Source: DYMC01 sp035406705 (GTDB lineage: Bacteria; Verrucomicrobiota; Lentisphaeria; Victivallales; GWF2-50-93). Taken from it: a stretch of DNA of 64,000 bases. A program made the position numbers and the translations under genes. The stretch lies in contig CAYRRM010000012.1 in NCBI GenBank assembly GCA_964426675.1, positions 1-64,000 of the forward strand, in the 5' to 3' direction. A model generated the notes under the pieces. That model was not told where the DNA came from and did not search any database. It worked only from the letters and a program-made list of their open reading frames with translations. Numbering within the stretch: position 1 is the first letter of the stretch; every line of letters starts with the position of its first letter. Positions 43,740 through 53,002 of the stretch are shown one piece after another.

Positions 43740-44432
43740 CTAAACATTAAAACGGATTTCAATAATGTCTCCTTCTTGAATTATATAATCTCTATCGACG
43801 AGTTTTACAACTCCTTTTGATCGGGCTTCCTGGAGATTGTGTAAATCTTTGAAGTCGGAATAATTTACTACATCTGCTTTTATGAATCCTTTTGCGAGGT
43901 CGGTATGGATTTTCCCCGCGCATGAAACGATATCCGAACCTTTTTTAATCAGCCATGAGCGTACTTCTTGCTTGCCAGCAGTATAGAAGAAACTATATCC
44001 TGCTTTATCGAGAAGTTTTCTGATTAGTTCATTTACATTTGGCTCTTTTTCATTTAAGGGTAAAGTTGGTTTCCAGCTTAGTGGTGCAATCATATTCATA
44101 ATTTTTTCCTCATCAGAACTAATTGAAAGATCGCATAAAGGCTTTTCTTTTTCAAGATGTGCCAGAGATTTTCTAATTAATTCTTTTTCTTTTGGGTCAT
44201 CAGTTCTTTCAAATCTTGTTTCGAGCTTTTCAATATCTTCGATAAGCAAATCAAGAATGGAGTCTGCGAAAATCGCAATAGCATCTGATTTTTCAAAGGA
44301 TTCTTTTACAAATTCAGCGAAATACGGAGTGAATTTTTTAGGAGAGAACTTTTTCTCCAGGTCTAGCAAAATAGGGTCATTGTATTTAACTTTACCTTCT
44401 GGTAAATTAAGGTGATAAAAAGAAAATTTCAT
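43740..44432 (-). CDS. YchF/Obg-like C-terminal domain protein without a GTPase domain
   Basis: The 230-residue protein ends exactly as YchF does: SFFYTAGKQEVRSWLI, CAGKIHTDLAKGFIKADVVNYSDF, ARSKGVVKLVDRDYIIQEGDIIEIRFNV, the PF06071 TGS-like domain. A helical segment resembling the YchF coiled coil precedes it (IEDIEKLETRFERT). However, none of the G1-G5 GTP motifs is present and the protein is about 130 residues shorter than YchF. AAGGAAAA precedes the ATG, so this is its true start. Placement beside rtcB hints at an RNA or translation role. It may be a YchF paralogue reduced to its ribosome-contacting part. Confidence 0.82.
   Translation of the reverse strand: MKFSFYHLNLPEGKVKYNDPILLDLEKKFSPKKFTPYFAEFVKESFEKSDAIAIFADSILDLLIEDIEKLETRFERTDDPKEKELIRKSLAHLEKEKPLCDLSISSDEEKIMNMIAPLSWKPTLPLNEKEPNVNELIRKLLDKAGYSFFYTAGKQEVRSWLIKKGSDIVSCAGKIHTDLAKGFIKADVVNYSDFKDLHNLQEARSKGVVKLVDRDYIIQEGDIIEIRFNV
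44266..44276. repeat. GCGA-N3-TCGC palindrome 12
   Basis: Spacer AAA; read as Ala-Ile-Phe-Ala in the YchF-like gene. Confidence 0.8.
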
Positions 44433-44746
44433 ATTTTTTTCCTTATTCTTTTAAATTGAAAATTTGAAAATACGAGCAAGGTGTAAAATCCATCAAAATA
44501 CTAAAAATACAAGTAATTTTTAATTGAAATATTTACCTCAGATAAAAGTAAAAAATAAGGGCATTTTTATTATTTCAGGATGATAAAACATTTATGGAAT
44601 TTAGAATTATTTTTTTGACAAAATAAAATAATTAAATAGTTTATTACGTTTTAATAAATTCATAAACTTTATTGGCATATCTAATTGCTAAGCTAAAAAA
44701 ATTCTATTTTACCAGTGTATTAAATAATTTTATATCAGGGGATAGT
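44433..44746. promoter_or_regulatory. 314-base divergent intergenic region with candidate promoter
   Basis: The region lies between divergent genes and holds no reading frame of note. A perfect -35 TTGACA (44615-44620) has a poor -10 (TAGTTT, 44637-44642) 16 bases on; it would serve the secretin-led operon. No inverted repeat stands out. Confidence 0.35.
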
Positions 44747-46033
44747 ATGAAGAAGTATATCATATGTATTGTAACTTTATTTTTTGGGCTATTATTGTTT
44801 CGAAGTAATGCAGATACAGAAAAAGGGCAATCTGAAAATAACTTAAAGACAGAAACAAATAAAGAATCTTTAATTGAGAGTATAAAAAATATAATGAAAT
44901 CTTCAGAATTGCCGAAGATAGAAGACAATAGTATTAATGATGCTCCATATATCAAGGTTATACCTGGTACTGAATCTCGCAATACGATTATCTATAGATT
45001 TAGAAATATAAAGTCAAAAACTGCGATAGATGCGATTGAAGGACTTTCCTCAATTTCTGGAACGGTAGAAGAGATATCAGAGCAAAACATTATAGTGATT
45101 AATGACTCTGATAAGAAGACAGAAGAAATAAAAGAGGCTTTGATGGCTATTGATACTCCTCTTCCCCAAATATTAGTTGAAGCAAAGGTTATTGAGATCT
45201 ACATTGATGACGGTATGGAGAGGGACCTTCAATTTGAGTATCAGAAAACAGATCCTGGCGATGGATTGGATCAGTCGGCTGGCTTTACACTTAACGCTCC
45301 TGGTCAAAATACCCTTTCAAATCAAGGAGGAATAATGGATTTATATCCGTATTCAAGCGGATTTCAAGGGAGAACGGTAAAAGACATTAATATTTTTCTG
45401 AGGTGGTTAAAAAAAGCAAGAGATGCAAAGACTCTATCATCGCCGAATTTAATAGTTGATCTCGGTGCTACTGCGAGTATAGTGACAGGGGAGGATGTTC
45501 CAATAATTCAAACGCAAGTTAATGGTGGCACAGTGACAACCTCAACGCTCTTCAAAAGGATTGGAGTAAAACTCAATGTAACACCAGTTCTAATAAATAA
45601 AAATAATGTTCGATTGAAAATAAATCCTGAAGTTAGTTCAATAATCAGATATGAAACCTTCACCCAGAATAATTTAACTGTCAATAATCCGGTGGTATCA
45701 ATAAGAAATATAGAAACTGAATTAGTTGCTGAAGACAATTCAGCAGTATTAATCGGCGGACTTTACTCCAGTGAAAAAATAAAGTCTTCTCGTAAAGTAC
45801 CGTTTATTGGAGAAATTCCTCTTATTGGAGAGTTATTTACTTCTGTTGATGAATCAGATGTGAAGAAACAACTTGTATTTTTTATGAAGATTAAGATCCT
45901 GGAACCAGGTTCAAAATTTTTAATGAACGATATTGAAAGGTCGGCGGAGGAGATTAATAAAATCGGAGAGGAAATCAGAGATTCAGAAAAAATATTTCCA
46001 CCTCAAAAGTTAAAGGATAAAGGGCAAGAGTGA
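44747..46033 (+). CDS. Secretin-like outer-membrane protein (GspD/PilQ family)
   Basis: The 428-residue protein has a signal peptide (KKYIICIVTLFFGLLLF), an N-domain (TIIYRFRNIKSKTAIDAIEGL to IDTPLPQILVEAKVIEI), and a secretin core with IGVKLNVTPVLINKNNVRLKI, LVAEDNSAVLIGGLY and VPFIGEIPLIGELF, the hallmark VPxxGxIPxxGxLF. The start at 44747 has AGGGGA upstream; an in-frame start at 44672 lacks one. No type II, type III or pilus assembly genes adjoin it. Instead it overlaps an HlyD-type adaptor, then an ATPase and a MacB-type permease. It is short for a secretin, having a single N-domain. Confidence 0.85.
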   Translation: MKKYIICIVTLFFGLLLFRSNADTEKGQSENNLKTETNKESLIESIKNIMKSSELPKIEDNSINDAPYIKVIPGTESRNTIIYRFRNIKSKTAIDAIEGLSSISGTVEEISEQNIIVINDSDKKTEEIKEALMAIDTPLPQILVEAKVIEIYIDDGMERDLQFEYQKTDPGDGLDQSAGFTLNAPGQNTLSNQGGIMDLYPYSSGFQGRTVKDINIFLRWLKKARDAKTLSSPNLIVDLGATASIVTGEDVPIIQTQVNGGTVTTSTLFKRIGVKLNVTPVLINKNNVRLKINPEVSSIIRYETFTQNNLTVNNPVVSIRNIETELVAEDNSAVLIGGLYSSEKIKSSRKVPFIGEIPLIGELFTSVDESDVKKQLVFFMKIKILEPGSKFLMNDIERSAEEINKIGEEIRDSEKIFPPQKLKDKGQE

Positions 46034-47508
46034 GGACAAAAAAAATAGTAAAAATAATCCTGTATTTAGTTTTGGTATTGGCTTTTGTTTTTGCTTCGGG
46101 ATATTTCCTTTTATCAAAGAAGAAAAAAAATAAAGATAAATCTGTTGATAGTTATTTTACAGTAAAGAGAGGAGACTTACCTATTGGCGTTTTTTTGTCA
46201 GGAACTATTAATGCTAAAAAAAAACATAAGCTATCTCTTGAAGCAAATATAAAAACCACTCTTACATGGATTGTTCCTGAGACAAGCTCAGTAAAGGCTG
46301 GAGATATTGTTGCAAAATTCGAAACAGATGATTTAGATCAGAAAATTGAGGAATTAGAGCTTTCTCTTCAAAACCTTTTGAAGGAAAAAGAAATAGCACT
46401 GGAAGAAATTAGAATCCAGAAAAGTGTAAATGAAGCTCAGATAAAAATAGCGAAGGATAACTTGAGTGAAGCGCAGGAAGCTTTCCTGAAGTATCGCAAA
46501 TTAGAAGGGCCTAAACAACAAGACACACAAACTGTAAAAGTAGAAGAGGCTGAAAAATTACTTGAAGAGGCTAAAAAAAATTATGAGGACGCTCTTGCAA
46601 CATTTAAGGAAACTGTTTTTATGTCTGAAGACGAAAAAAAGAAGGAATTGGATAAGCTGAATTCCCTTGAAAAAAAAGTTCAAACTGAACAAATAAACTA
46701 TAATAATGCTATTTTAGATCGCAAAATACTTGAGAGATTTACATATCCTAATACTCTTTCCCAGCTTTTAAATAAGGTTGAACAGGAAAAATTAAATCTT
46801 GAAAAAACTATTGTAACGGCTAATTCACAGCTTCTTCAGAAAGAAAATCAACTCGCAAAAATAGAAGCTCAAATTAAAAAAGTTCAATACGACCTTGAGA
46901 AACATAAAAGTTATCGCCCTATGATGGAATTAGTTTCTCCAGTTGATGGAGTAGTAATCTATTCAGATCCAGATAGGCGTTGGGGACCTCAGGAAATCAA
47001 AGTTGGGATGGAGATAAGACCAAGAGATATTATTGTTACTATCCCTGAAATGAGTGCTCTCGTGGCTGACTTTGATTTACCAGAGCAATACAGGGCAAAG
47101 GTGAAAGTTGGTGATAAAGTTATTATTCAACCGGATTCTATTCCTGGTTTAAAAATAGAAGGTATTCTTTCTTCAATAGCACCTACACCGATAAATCAGA
47201 TCCTCTGGGATAGAAATTCTCCCAAAATATTTCCTTCTAAGATTGAGTTTAATGAGAATCACAATAAACTTGTAAGTGGAATGAGCGTAAAAGTTGAAAT
47301 TATAACCGATATACTGAAGGATATTCTTTTTATTCCGATTGAAGCTGTTTTTGATGAAGGGGGGAAATTTTTTGTATATCTTAAGACAGATTCATCTCCT
47401 GAAGTAAGGGAAATAAAGATAGGCTCTTCTAATGAATTTTATGTCGAAATAAAAAATGGTCTGAAAGAAGGTGATGTGGTGTGCCTTTTCAGACCATATC
47501 AAAATTAG
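46030..47508 (+). CDS. HlyD/MacA-family periplasmic adaptor
   Basis: The 492-residue protein starts at a GTG overlapping the secretin stop. It has one N-terminal membrane helix (about 8-28), a lipoyl-like half (FTVKRGDLPIGVFLSGTI), an unusually long coiled coil (about 100-300, rich in Lys and Glu), the returning half (MMELVSPVDGVVIYSDP) and beta-barrel segments (ALVADFDLPEQYRAKVKVGDKV). MacA is about 370 residues; the extra length lies in the hairpin. It should bridge the inner-membrane ATPase-permease to the secretin-like protein. Confidence 0.88.
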   Translation: MRTKKIVKIILYLVLVLAFVFASGYFLLSKKKKNKDKSVDSYFTVKRGDLPIGVFLSGTINAKKKHKLSLEANIKTTLTWIVPETSSVKAGDIVAKFETDDLDQKIEELELSLQNLLKEKEIALEEIRIQKSVNEAQIKIAKDNLSEAQEAFLKYRKLEGPKQQDTQTVKVEEAEKLLEEAKKNYEDALATFKETVFMSEDEKKKELDKLNSLEKKVQTEQINYNNAILDRKILERFTYPNTLSQLLNKVEQEKLNLEKTIVTANSQLLQKENQLAKIEAQIKKVQYDLEKHKSYRPMMELVSPVDGVVIYSDPDRRWGPQEIKVGMEIRPRDIIVTIPEMSALVADFDLPEQYRAKVKVGDKVIIQPDSIPGLKIEGILSSIAPTPINQILWDRNSPKIFPSKIEFNENHNKLVSGMSVKVEIITDILKDILFIPIEAVFDEGGKFFVYLKTDSSPEVREIKIGSSNEFYVEIKNGLKEGDVVCLFRPYQN

Positions 47509-47528
47509 TTCCTAAATTTTGGTCTTAT

Positions 47529-48206
47529 ATGACAAGCGTAGTAGTAATGAAGGAATTGCATAAGAGTTATCCAGTTGGAGAGGGTATTTTACATGTTCTT
47601 AAAGGAATTAATATTACTATAAACGAGGGAGAATTCGTTGGAATAATGGGAGCATCAGGTTCAGGAAAATCAACTTTATTAAATATTATAGGACTTCTTG
47701 ATGTTCCAAGTTCAGGCTCTTATAAAATACGTTTAAGGGAAGTAAGTGGCTTATCGGATGATGAACTTGCAGAGCTCAGAAATTCATATATTGGTTTTAT
47801 TTTCCAGAGTTTTAATCTTTTTCCACACCTAACAGTTCAAGAAAATATTGAAGTACCATTAGTTTATGCAGGGATTCCTGCTTCAGAGAGACATAAAATA
47901 TCTGTTGAAAAAGCGGAGAAAGTAGGACTTAAGAAGCGTTTAAATCACCGTCCGACTCAACTTTCTGGAGGAGAGTGTCAAAGGGTAGCAATAGCTCGAG
48001 CGCTAAGTAATAATCCATCATTTCTTCTTGCAGATGAACCTACAGGAAATCTTGATGAAAAGACTGGAAATGAAATAATGGAGATATTTAAAGACCTCCA
48101 CAAAAATCATAAAACTACTATAATTATGGTTACTCACAATCCCGAATTGACTTCATACTTTGATAGGGTGATTTATTTAAAAGATGGATTGGTAGAAAAT
48201 GCTTAA
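47529..48206 (+). CDS. ABC transporter ATP-binding protein (LolD/MacB type)
   Basis: The 225-residue ATPase has Walker A GASGSGKST, the Q-loop FIFQSFNLFPHLTV, signature LSGGECQRVAIARAL, and Walker B FLLADEPTGNLDEKTG, typical of the MacB/LolD class. The ATG at 47529 fits the family start; a GTG at 47481 preceded by AAGGTG would add 16 atypical residues and cannot be excluded. It overlaps the permease gene by eight bases. MacB's ATPase and permease are here separate chains. Confidence 0.92.
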   Translation: MTSVVVMKELHKSYPVGEGILHVLKGINITINEGEFVGIMGASGSGKSTLLNIIGLLDVPSSGSYKIRLREVSGLSDDELAELRNSYIGFIFQSFNLFPHLTVQENIEVPLVYAGIPASERHKISVEKAEKVGLKKRLNHRPTQLSGGECQRVAIARALSNNPSFLLADEPTGNLDEKTGNEIMEIFKDLHKNHKTTIIMVTHNPELTSYFDRVIYLKDGLVENA

Positions 48207-49474
48207 ATATGATTTAATAAGACTTTCATTTCACAATATATTCCTTCACAAGGTGCGTTCTTCCCTGACATCTTTAGGAATAATCTTCGGTGTTGGAAGT
48301 GTAATTTCAATGCTTGCAATTTCGGAGGGAGCAAAACGTGAATCACTCTCTCAGATTGAGGCGATGGGGACAGATAAAATTATGTTATTCAGTAGAAAAG
48401 CTCCTGTCAGTTTGTCTTCAGGCTCTTCAGACAGTGGAATGGTTCAGCAATATGGAATTACTGAATCGGACTTATCATCAATAAAAAATTTTGAAAATGT
48501 GTCAGGAGTTACGACTGGACGTAACGCAAGAAAAAAAATAATGCGTGGAGTTACCCCCATAAGGGCAAAGGTTATTGCGGCCTCCAGCACATTTATGAAA
48601 GATGCAAAGTTGAATATTTTGGAAGGTAGATGGTTTCAAACTGTAGATAGAAAGAACCTTTTACCGGTATGCGTAATAGGGAAAACACTAAAAAAATCAC
48701 TTTTTCCTCTCAGTAGAAAGAATATAATAGGCGAAACTATAAGAGTTGAAAATAATGTATTTAAGATTATTGGAGTTGTAGAGAACACAGCTGGCACGGA
48801 GTTACCAGAACTCGGTAGTCCAAATGATATGTTAATTATTCCTCAAGAGACTTCAGATGCTATTTTTGGGAGAAATTCATACACAATGCGTTCTTCAAGG
48901 CAATTTGATATCGAGGACGTTGATTATGATTTACTTATAATTACAGTTAAAGACCTATCTTTTATAGATAACACAGCAAAAAGGATAAAAAGTTATATGG
49001 AAAAAACTCATAAAATTGAGGATTGGGGTATATTAGTGCCATATGAATTATTAAAACAAAGAGAAAAAACACAAAATATTTTTACTCTGATAATGAGTTC
49101 AATTGCTGGTATATCTCTGCTTGTCGGAGGAATAGGTATTATGAATATAATGTTGGCGAATGTTTATGAAAGAAGGAAAGAAATAGGTACAAGAATGGCT
49201 CTCGGAGCAAAGAAAAAAGACATCCTGTATCAATTCCTTGTCGAAACAATAGTCCTNNNNNNNNNNTACCTTAAGTGGAGGTATTGTAGGGGTTATTATT
49301 GGAGTTTTCATCTCAGAGATTGTCACTTATTATGCAGAATGGAGTGTCATCTATACCTTCTGGAGTTTTACATTATCATTTGTTATTTCTACGATAGTTG
49401 GAATTGTGTTTGGAACATATCCTGCATGGAAAGCTTCTCAACAAAATCCTATTGAAATTCTCAGGACTGAATAA
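48199..49474 (+). CDS. MacB-type FtsX permease (interrupted by an assembly gap)
   Basis: The protein has the MacB layout: an N-terminal helix (RSSLTSLGIIFGVGSVISMLAI), a periplasmic MacB_PCD domain (about 50-280), and the FtsX core GGIGIMNIMLANVYERRKEIGTRMALGAKKKDI. A 10-N gap at 49257-49266 follows QFLVETIV. Literal translation across it gives nonsense. In the frame one base later the remainder reads TLSGGIVGVIIGVF through GTYPAWKASQQNPIEILRTE and stops at 49474, a perfect FtsX C-terminus. The true gap must be a multiple of three, and zero would give ETIVLTLSGGIVG, matching the family. Confidence 0.88.
49257..49266. other. Assembly gap (10 N) of wrong length
   Basis: Ten Ns shift the reading frame of the permease. 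Simply abutting the flanks (...GTCCT and TACCTTA...) restores an unbroken, family-like sequence, so the real gap is probably zero. Confidence 0.85.
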
Positions 49475-49486
49475 TCCTGGTATAAA

Positions 49487-49951
49487 TTAAAAAATGTCGC
49501 TTTGATATGTTCCAGAAAGATATTCACCGTAATAACGGATTTTTATTTCATCTTCATTATATAATTCAGATATCAAATCTTTTATTGAAATTACAGCGAT
49601 CAGTTTTTTATTAGATACAATTGGCAGATGACTGATTTTATTTTTTATCATTACATTTAATGCGTACTGCAGTGAGTCATTTTCGCTTGCAACAATAAGA
49701 TTTTTAGTCATAAGTTCATATATTTTTATTTTTGTAATATCATCGTATTTACATAGAGATGAAATAATATCCGAATCGCTTAAGATACCGGTATAGTTTT
49801 TTTCCTGGTTGTTGTTTGAACTTTGATAGACAAGGATTACACCAATTTTTTTTTCACACATCAATTTTGCAGCTTCTTTTATATATGCATCTTCTGGTAA
49901 GTCAATAATTTCGCAATTGCTTTTTTCAGAAAGGAGTTTAGATATTCTCAT
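49487..49951 (-). CDS. CBS-domain protein
   Basis: The 154-residue protein is a CBS pair: IKEAAKLMCEKKIGVILV with GILSDSDII, then LQYALNVMIKNKISHLPIVSNKKLIAVISIKDLI. Stand-alone CBS pairs sense adenine nucleotides and regulate unknown partners. The ATG overlaps the stop of the upstream lipoprotein gene by one base, with GGAGG about 12 bases ahead. Confidence 0.88.
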   Translation of the reverse strand: MRISKLLSEKSNCEIIDLPEDAYIKEAAKLMCEKKIGVILVYQSSNNNQEKNYTGILSDSDIISSLCKYDDITKIKIYELMTKNLIVASENDSLQYALNVMIKNKISHLPIVSNKKLIAVISIKDLISELYNEDEIKIRYYGEYLSGTYQSDIF

Positions 49952-50496
49952 TAGTTATTTTTTCCTCCAGCTATAATTTTATTTTTAATCTCTTCAATTA
50001 ATTGATTGCTAAGTTCTGACATAGTTTCTGCTATTGCAGAAGGCTCTGCGACTTCAATTTTTTTGCTTTTATCAAATTTTTCCCATTTTTCACTATTGTA
50101 GTTTATAGAATATAAAACAGAGAGACAAACCAGATTTTTCCTCGTATCAAATTCAAATTTCAAAATTTTAACTCTCAACGAAGGTGCATTATTTTCTTCC
50201 TTGAAAGCCGTTTTTAATTTAGCATATAACATATTTTCAGGTAAGGCGGCCCATTTATTAAATTCGTCCTTTTCAATTTCGGTATCGCTAATTCTATATG
50301 TAAAGTTATGTTTTGAGGAACTTAGATTCTCTATATTAGCAACTCGCAGAGAGTATTCACTCGGAGCAGATAAGCCAATATCGAAAATACGTGTTCTACG
50401 AAATGGCTCTGTTGAGAGGAAACACGAATTTAAAATTATAATTATGAAAATAGAGGGAGAAAAAACTTTTATAGTTTTTTTCAAAAAACCTGGCAT
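49951..50496 (-). CDS. ABC-transport auxiliary (PqiC-like) lipoprotein
   Basis: The 181-residue protein has a lipoprotein signal (lipobox LNSC near residue 25). The segment HNFTYRISDTEIEKDEFNKWAALPENMLYAKLKTAF resembles the FxYRxxxxE...WAxxP...L signature of the ABC_trans_aux/PqiC family, which helps MCE-type lipid transporters contact the outer membrane. No MCE genes are seen here. GTGGAG precedes the ATG. Confidence 0.6.
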   Translation of the reverse strand: MPGFLKKTIKVFSPSIFIIIILNSCFLSTEPFRRTRIFDIGLSAPSEYSLRVANIENLSSSKHNFTYRISDTEIEKDEFNKWAALPENMLYAKLKTAFKEENNAPSLRVKILKFEFDTRKNLVCLSVLYSINYNSEKWEKFDKSKKIEVAEPSAIAETMSELSNQLIEEIKNKIIAGGKNN

Positions 50497-50569
50497 AATT
50501 TACTCCACTTTCTAAGGTACAATATATCGATAATTTTTTAAAGCAAAGAGAAATTAAACAAAAGCTCTA

Positions 50570-51019
50570 TTATTGTTTTAATTCAAAACTATCAAGAATA
50601 ATTGTTACAGGTCCATCATTTTCAAGACAAATTTTCATATCGGCGCCGAAAACCCCTGTTTTTACTGGTGCGAATTTCGCAATTTCATTAACAAACTTTT
50701 CATAAAGAGGAACTGCTTTATCAGGTGGAGCAGCTAGACTGTAGCTTGGCCTACGTCCGCGTCTGGCATCAGCAAAAAGTGTAAATTGAGAAACAACCAT
50801 AACCTCTCCCTTTATGTCAGTTACCGATAAATTCATTTTTCCATTTTCATCATCAAATATTCGAAGATTTATACATTTTAATGCTAGCGTTATTGGTTCA
50901 GAGTCAGTGTCGTAAACGGAAATACCAAGAAGTATTAGTAACCCTTTTGAAATAGAAGAATGTATTTTAGAATTAATTTTAACTTCAGCATTGTTGACTC
51001 TTTGAATGACTGCTTTCAT
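50570..51019 (-). CDS. dtd: D-aminoacyl-tRNA deacylase
   Basis: The 149-residue protein has MKAVIQRVNNAEVKI, SQFTLFADARRGRRPSYSLAA with the active-site SQFT, and GVFGADMKICLENDGPVTIILDS with the cross-subunit NxGPVT. It clears D-amino acids from tRNA. AAAGGA precedes the ATG. Length and motifs are intact. Confidence 0.95.
   Translation of the reverse strand: MKAVIQRVNNAEVKINSKIHSSISKGLLILLGISVYDTDSEPITLALKCINLRIFDDENGKMNLSVTDIKGEVMVVSQFTLFADARRGRRPSYSLAAPPDKAVPLYEKFVNEIAKFAPVKTGVFGADMKICLENDGPVTIILDSFELKQ
50671..50681. repeat. GCGA-N3-TCGC palindrome 13
   Basis: Spacer ATT; read as Ala-Lys-Phe-Ala in dtd. Confidence 0.8.
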
Positions 51020-51173
51020 TATATTCCTTTATTTTTTTTGCCAAAGTTTCAAAAGCTAATATGGATATTTCAAAAATCAAGACAAATAAAAATCTTACTT
51101 GATTATTTCAGTTTTTATTTTATTTTTCTTATTCATATTATTACGTATAAATAAAAAACTTAAAGAAAAATTC

Positions 51174-52091
51174 ATGGAAAAAATTGCTATAATAGGATCG
51201 GGACCAGCTGGTTATACCGCTGCCATATATGCCTCCAGAGCATTACTACAGCCAATTTTAATAACAGGTTCATTGCCAGGAGGGCAGTTAACCCAAACAA
51301 CAGATATAGAAAATTATCCGGCTTATCCAGACGCAATAAGCGGATTTGAATTAATGGAAGCCTTCAAGAAACAAGCAGAAAAATTTGGAACGAGGATTGT
51401 CTTTGATAATGTTGAATCTGTTGAATTGAAAAATGGTGGGCCACATAAGTTATTACTTGCCAATGGAGAGGAAATCATAACTAAAGCCCTTATAATTGCT
51501 ACCGGAGCGTCGCCTAAATGGCTTGGACTTGAATCAGAAAAAAGATTTATGGCAAAAGGTGTTTCAGCTTGTGCTACGTGTGATGGTGCATTTTTCAAAG
51601 GACAAAACGTGGTAGTAGTAGGTGGAGGGGATACGGCTATGGAAGAGGCTATCTTTTTAACACGTTTTGCTTCTAAAGTTTATGTCGTTCATCGTAGAGA
51701 CAAACTCCGTGCTTCTAAAATAATGGCAGAGCGAGCAATGAAAAATCCCAAAATAGAATTTATATGGAATTCAGTGGTTATTGATATATTTGGTGAAAAT
51801 CAAGTAGAAGGGGTAATAGTTAAAAACGTCCTTTCTAACCAGGTGTCCGAAATCAAAGTTAATGGATATTTTGCCGCGTTAGGACATACTCCAAATACAT
51901 CTATCTTCAAAGGAATGCTTGAAATGGATGAATATGGATATATAATCACAAAAGAACCGGGGACAAGAACAAATATAAATGGAGTTTTTGCTGCAGGAGA
52001 TTGCGCTGATAAAATCTTCAGACAGGCTATAACGGCGGCAGGGATGGGTTGTAAAGCAGCTATTGAGGCAGAGCGATGGCTTGAAAATTGA
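51174..52091 (+). CDS. trxB: Thioredoxin-disulfide reductase
   Basis: The 305-residue protein has the FAD motif IIGSGPAGYTAAIYA, the redox pair CATC (C133, C136), the NADPH motif VVVVGGGDTAMEEAIFL and the C-terminal GVFAAGDCADKIFRQAITAAGMG. The start at 51174 matches the family; an in-frame codon at 51099 would add 25 hydrophobic residues. It reduces thioredoxin, which would in turn support the ArsC half of the arsenate reductase fusion. Confidence 0.94.
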   Translation: MEKIAIIGSGPAGYTAAIYASRALLQPILITGSLPGGQLTQTTDIENYPAYPDAISGFELMEAFKKQAEKFGTRIVFDNVESVELKNGGPHKLLLANGEEIITKALIIATGASPKWLGLESEKRFMAKGVSACATCDGAFFKGQNVVVVGGGDTAMEEAIFLTRFASKVYVVHRRDKLRASKIMAERAMKNPKIEFIWNSVVIDIFGENQVEGVIVKNVLSNQVSEIKVNGYFAALGHTPNTSIFKGMLEMDEYGYIITKEPGTRTNINGVFAAGDCADKIFRQAITAAGMGCKAAIEAERWLEN

Positions 52092-52112
52092 GAATATCAA
52101 AATAAAAATATT

Positions 52113-52790
52113 ATGTCAAAAACAAAAGAAACACAGATTTTTCAGAAAATTAAAAGGACAATAAATATTTTGTCAATTGGCAGGACGGAAACAAAGACTA
52201 AAAAACTCCATCCTGATAGTCCCAGTGTAATGAATATACCGGCATTGATGGGAAAAAGAGATGCCCTTTATGAAAAAGCTATGAATATCTTAAAAACTGA
52301 TATAATCCAACTTCCAATAAATGAACGCAGCAAAAAATATGAACAAGCTTTTCTATTTTTGATTTCGGGAATTGAAACGAGCAGGCAAATACATTTTCAC
52401 GATGAATTAAAAAATAAAGAGCAATACAAAAATTCCCAACTTGATCACTATATGATATTTCTCGCTGATACAGTTCAGACGACTCTTACGTTGTGTAATC
52501 ACCAATTAGTCTTCTATATTGAGAAAGAGAATGTAAAGAATCTTATTGGTAAACAGGGCTTTGATGAGGTAGAGAAAGAGGATATCATATTTTCTGAAAG
52601 TGAAAAAAAAGTTTTTGAATGTATAAAAACTCTTATTCAGAAAAGTGAAAATTCCCTGACTAAGTATCGAGAAATAATGAAACGTTCTATGACGAAGGAA
52701 GATGAGAGTAGATATAAAAAAGCATTTATTCAATTTTTGGCTGAGCCTTTACATTCACCTGAAATATCATCCTCAAAACAAAATAAGTAA
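52113..52790 (+). CDS. Conserved-looking soluble protein of unknown function
   Basis: The 225-residue protein is predicted mostly helical, highly charged, without signal peptide or membrane segment. I do not recognise a family. Features include PDSPSVMNIPALMGKRDALYEKAMNIL and a long C-terminal amphipathic helix (KKVFECIKTLIQKSENSLTKYREIMKRS). It follows trxB by 21 bases on the same strand and may be co-transcribed. No Shine-Dalgarno site is clear. Confidence 0.6.
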   Translation: MSKTKETQIFQKIKRTINILSIGRTETKTKKLHPDSPSVMNIPALMGKRDALYEKAMNILKTDIIQLPINERSKKYEQAFLFLISGIETSRQIHFHDELKNKEQYKNSQLDHYMIFLADTVQTTLTLCNHQLVFYIEKENVKNLIGKQGFDEVEKEDIIFSESEKKVFECIKTLIQKSENSLTKYREIMKRSMTKEDESRYKKAFIQFLAEPLHSPEISSSKQNK

Positions 52791-53002
52791 TTTATTTCTG
52801 GATTTTTTATCATTTTATCAATGAGCAGAGTGAGAAAATGATTTCTCGAATCTAACTGCACGGGAAAATATTCTAAGATTCAAAGTTTTTATAACTATAA
52901 ATTTGAAATATATATAATTTGCTTTAATCTTTGTTGGAAAAGTTATATCATTGCTTATTGATAAAGATCTTTGTGCAGGACTAGAAAAAAATAAAATAAG
53001 TA

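Noticed and set aside
44665..44685. Sigma-54-like TTGGCATATCTAATTGCT before the secretin gene
   Set aside because: The GG and GC elements are 11 bases apart rather than the required 10.
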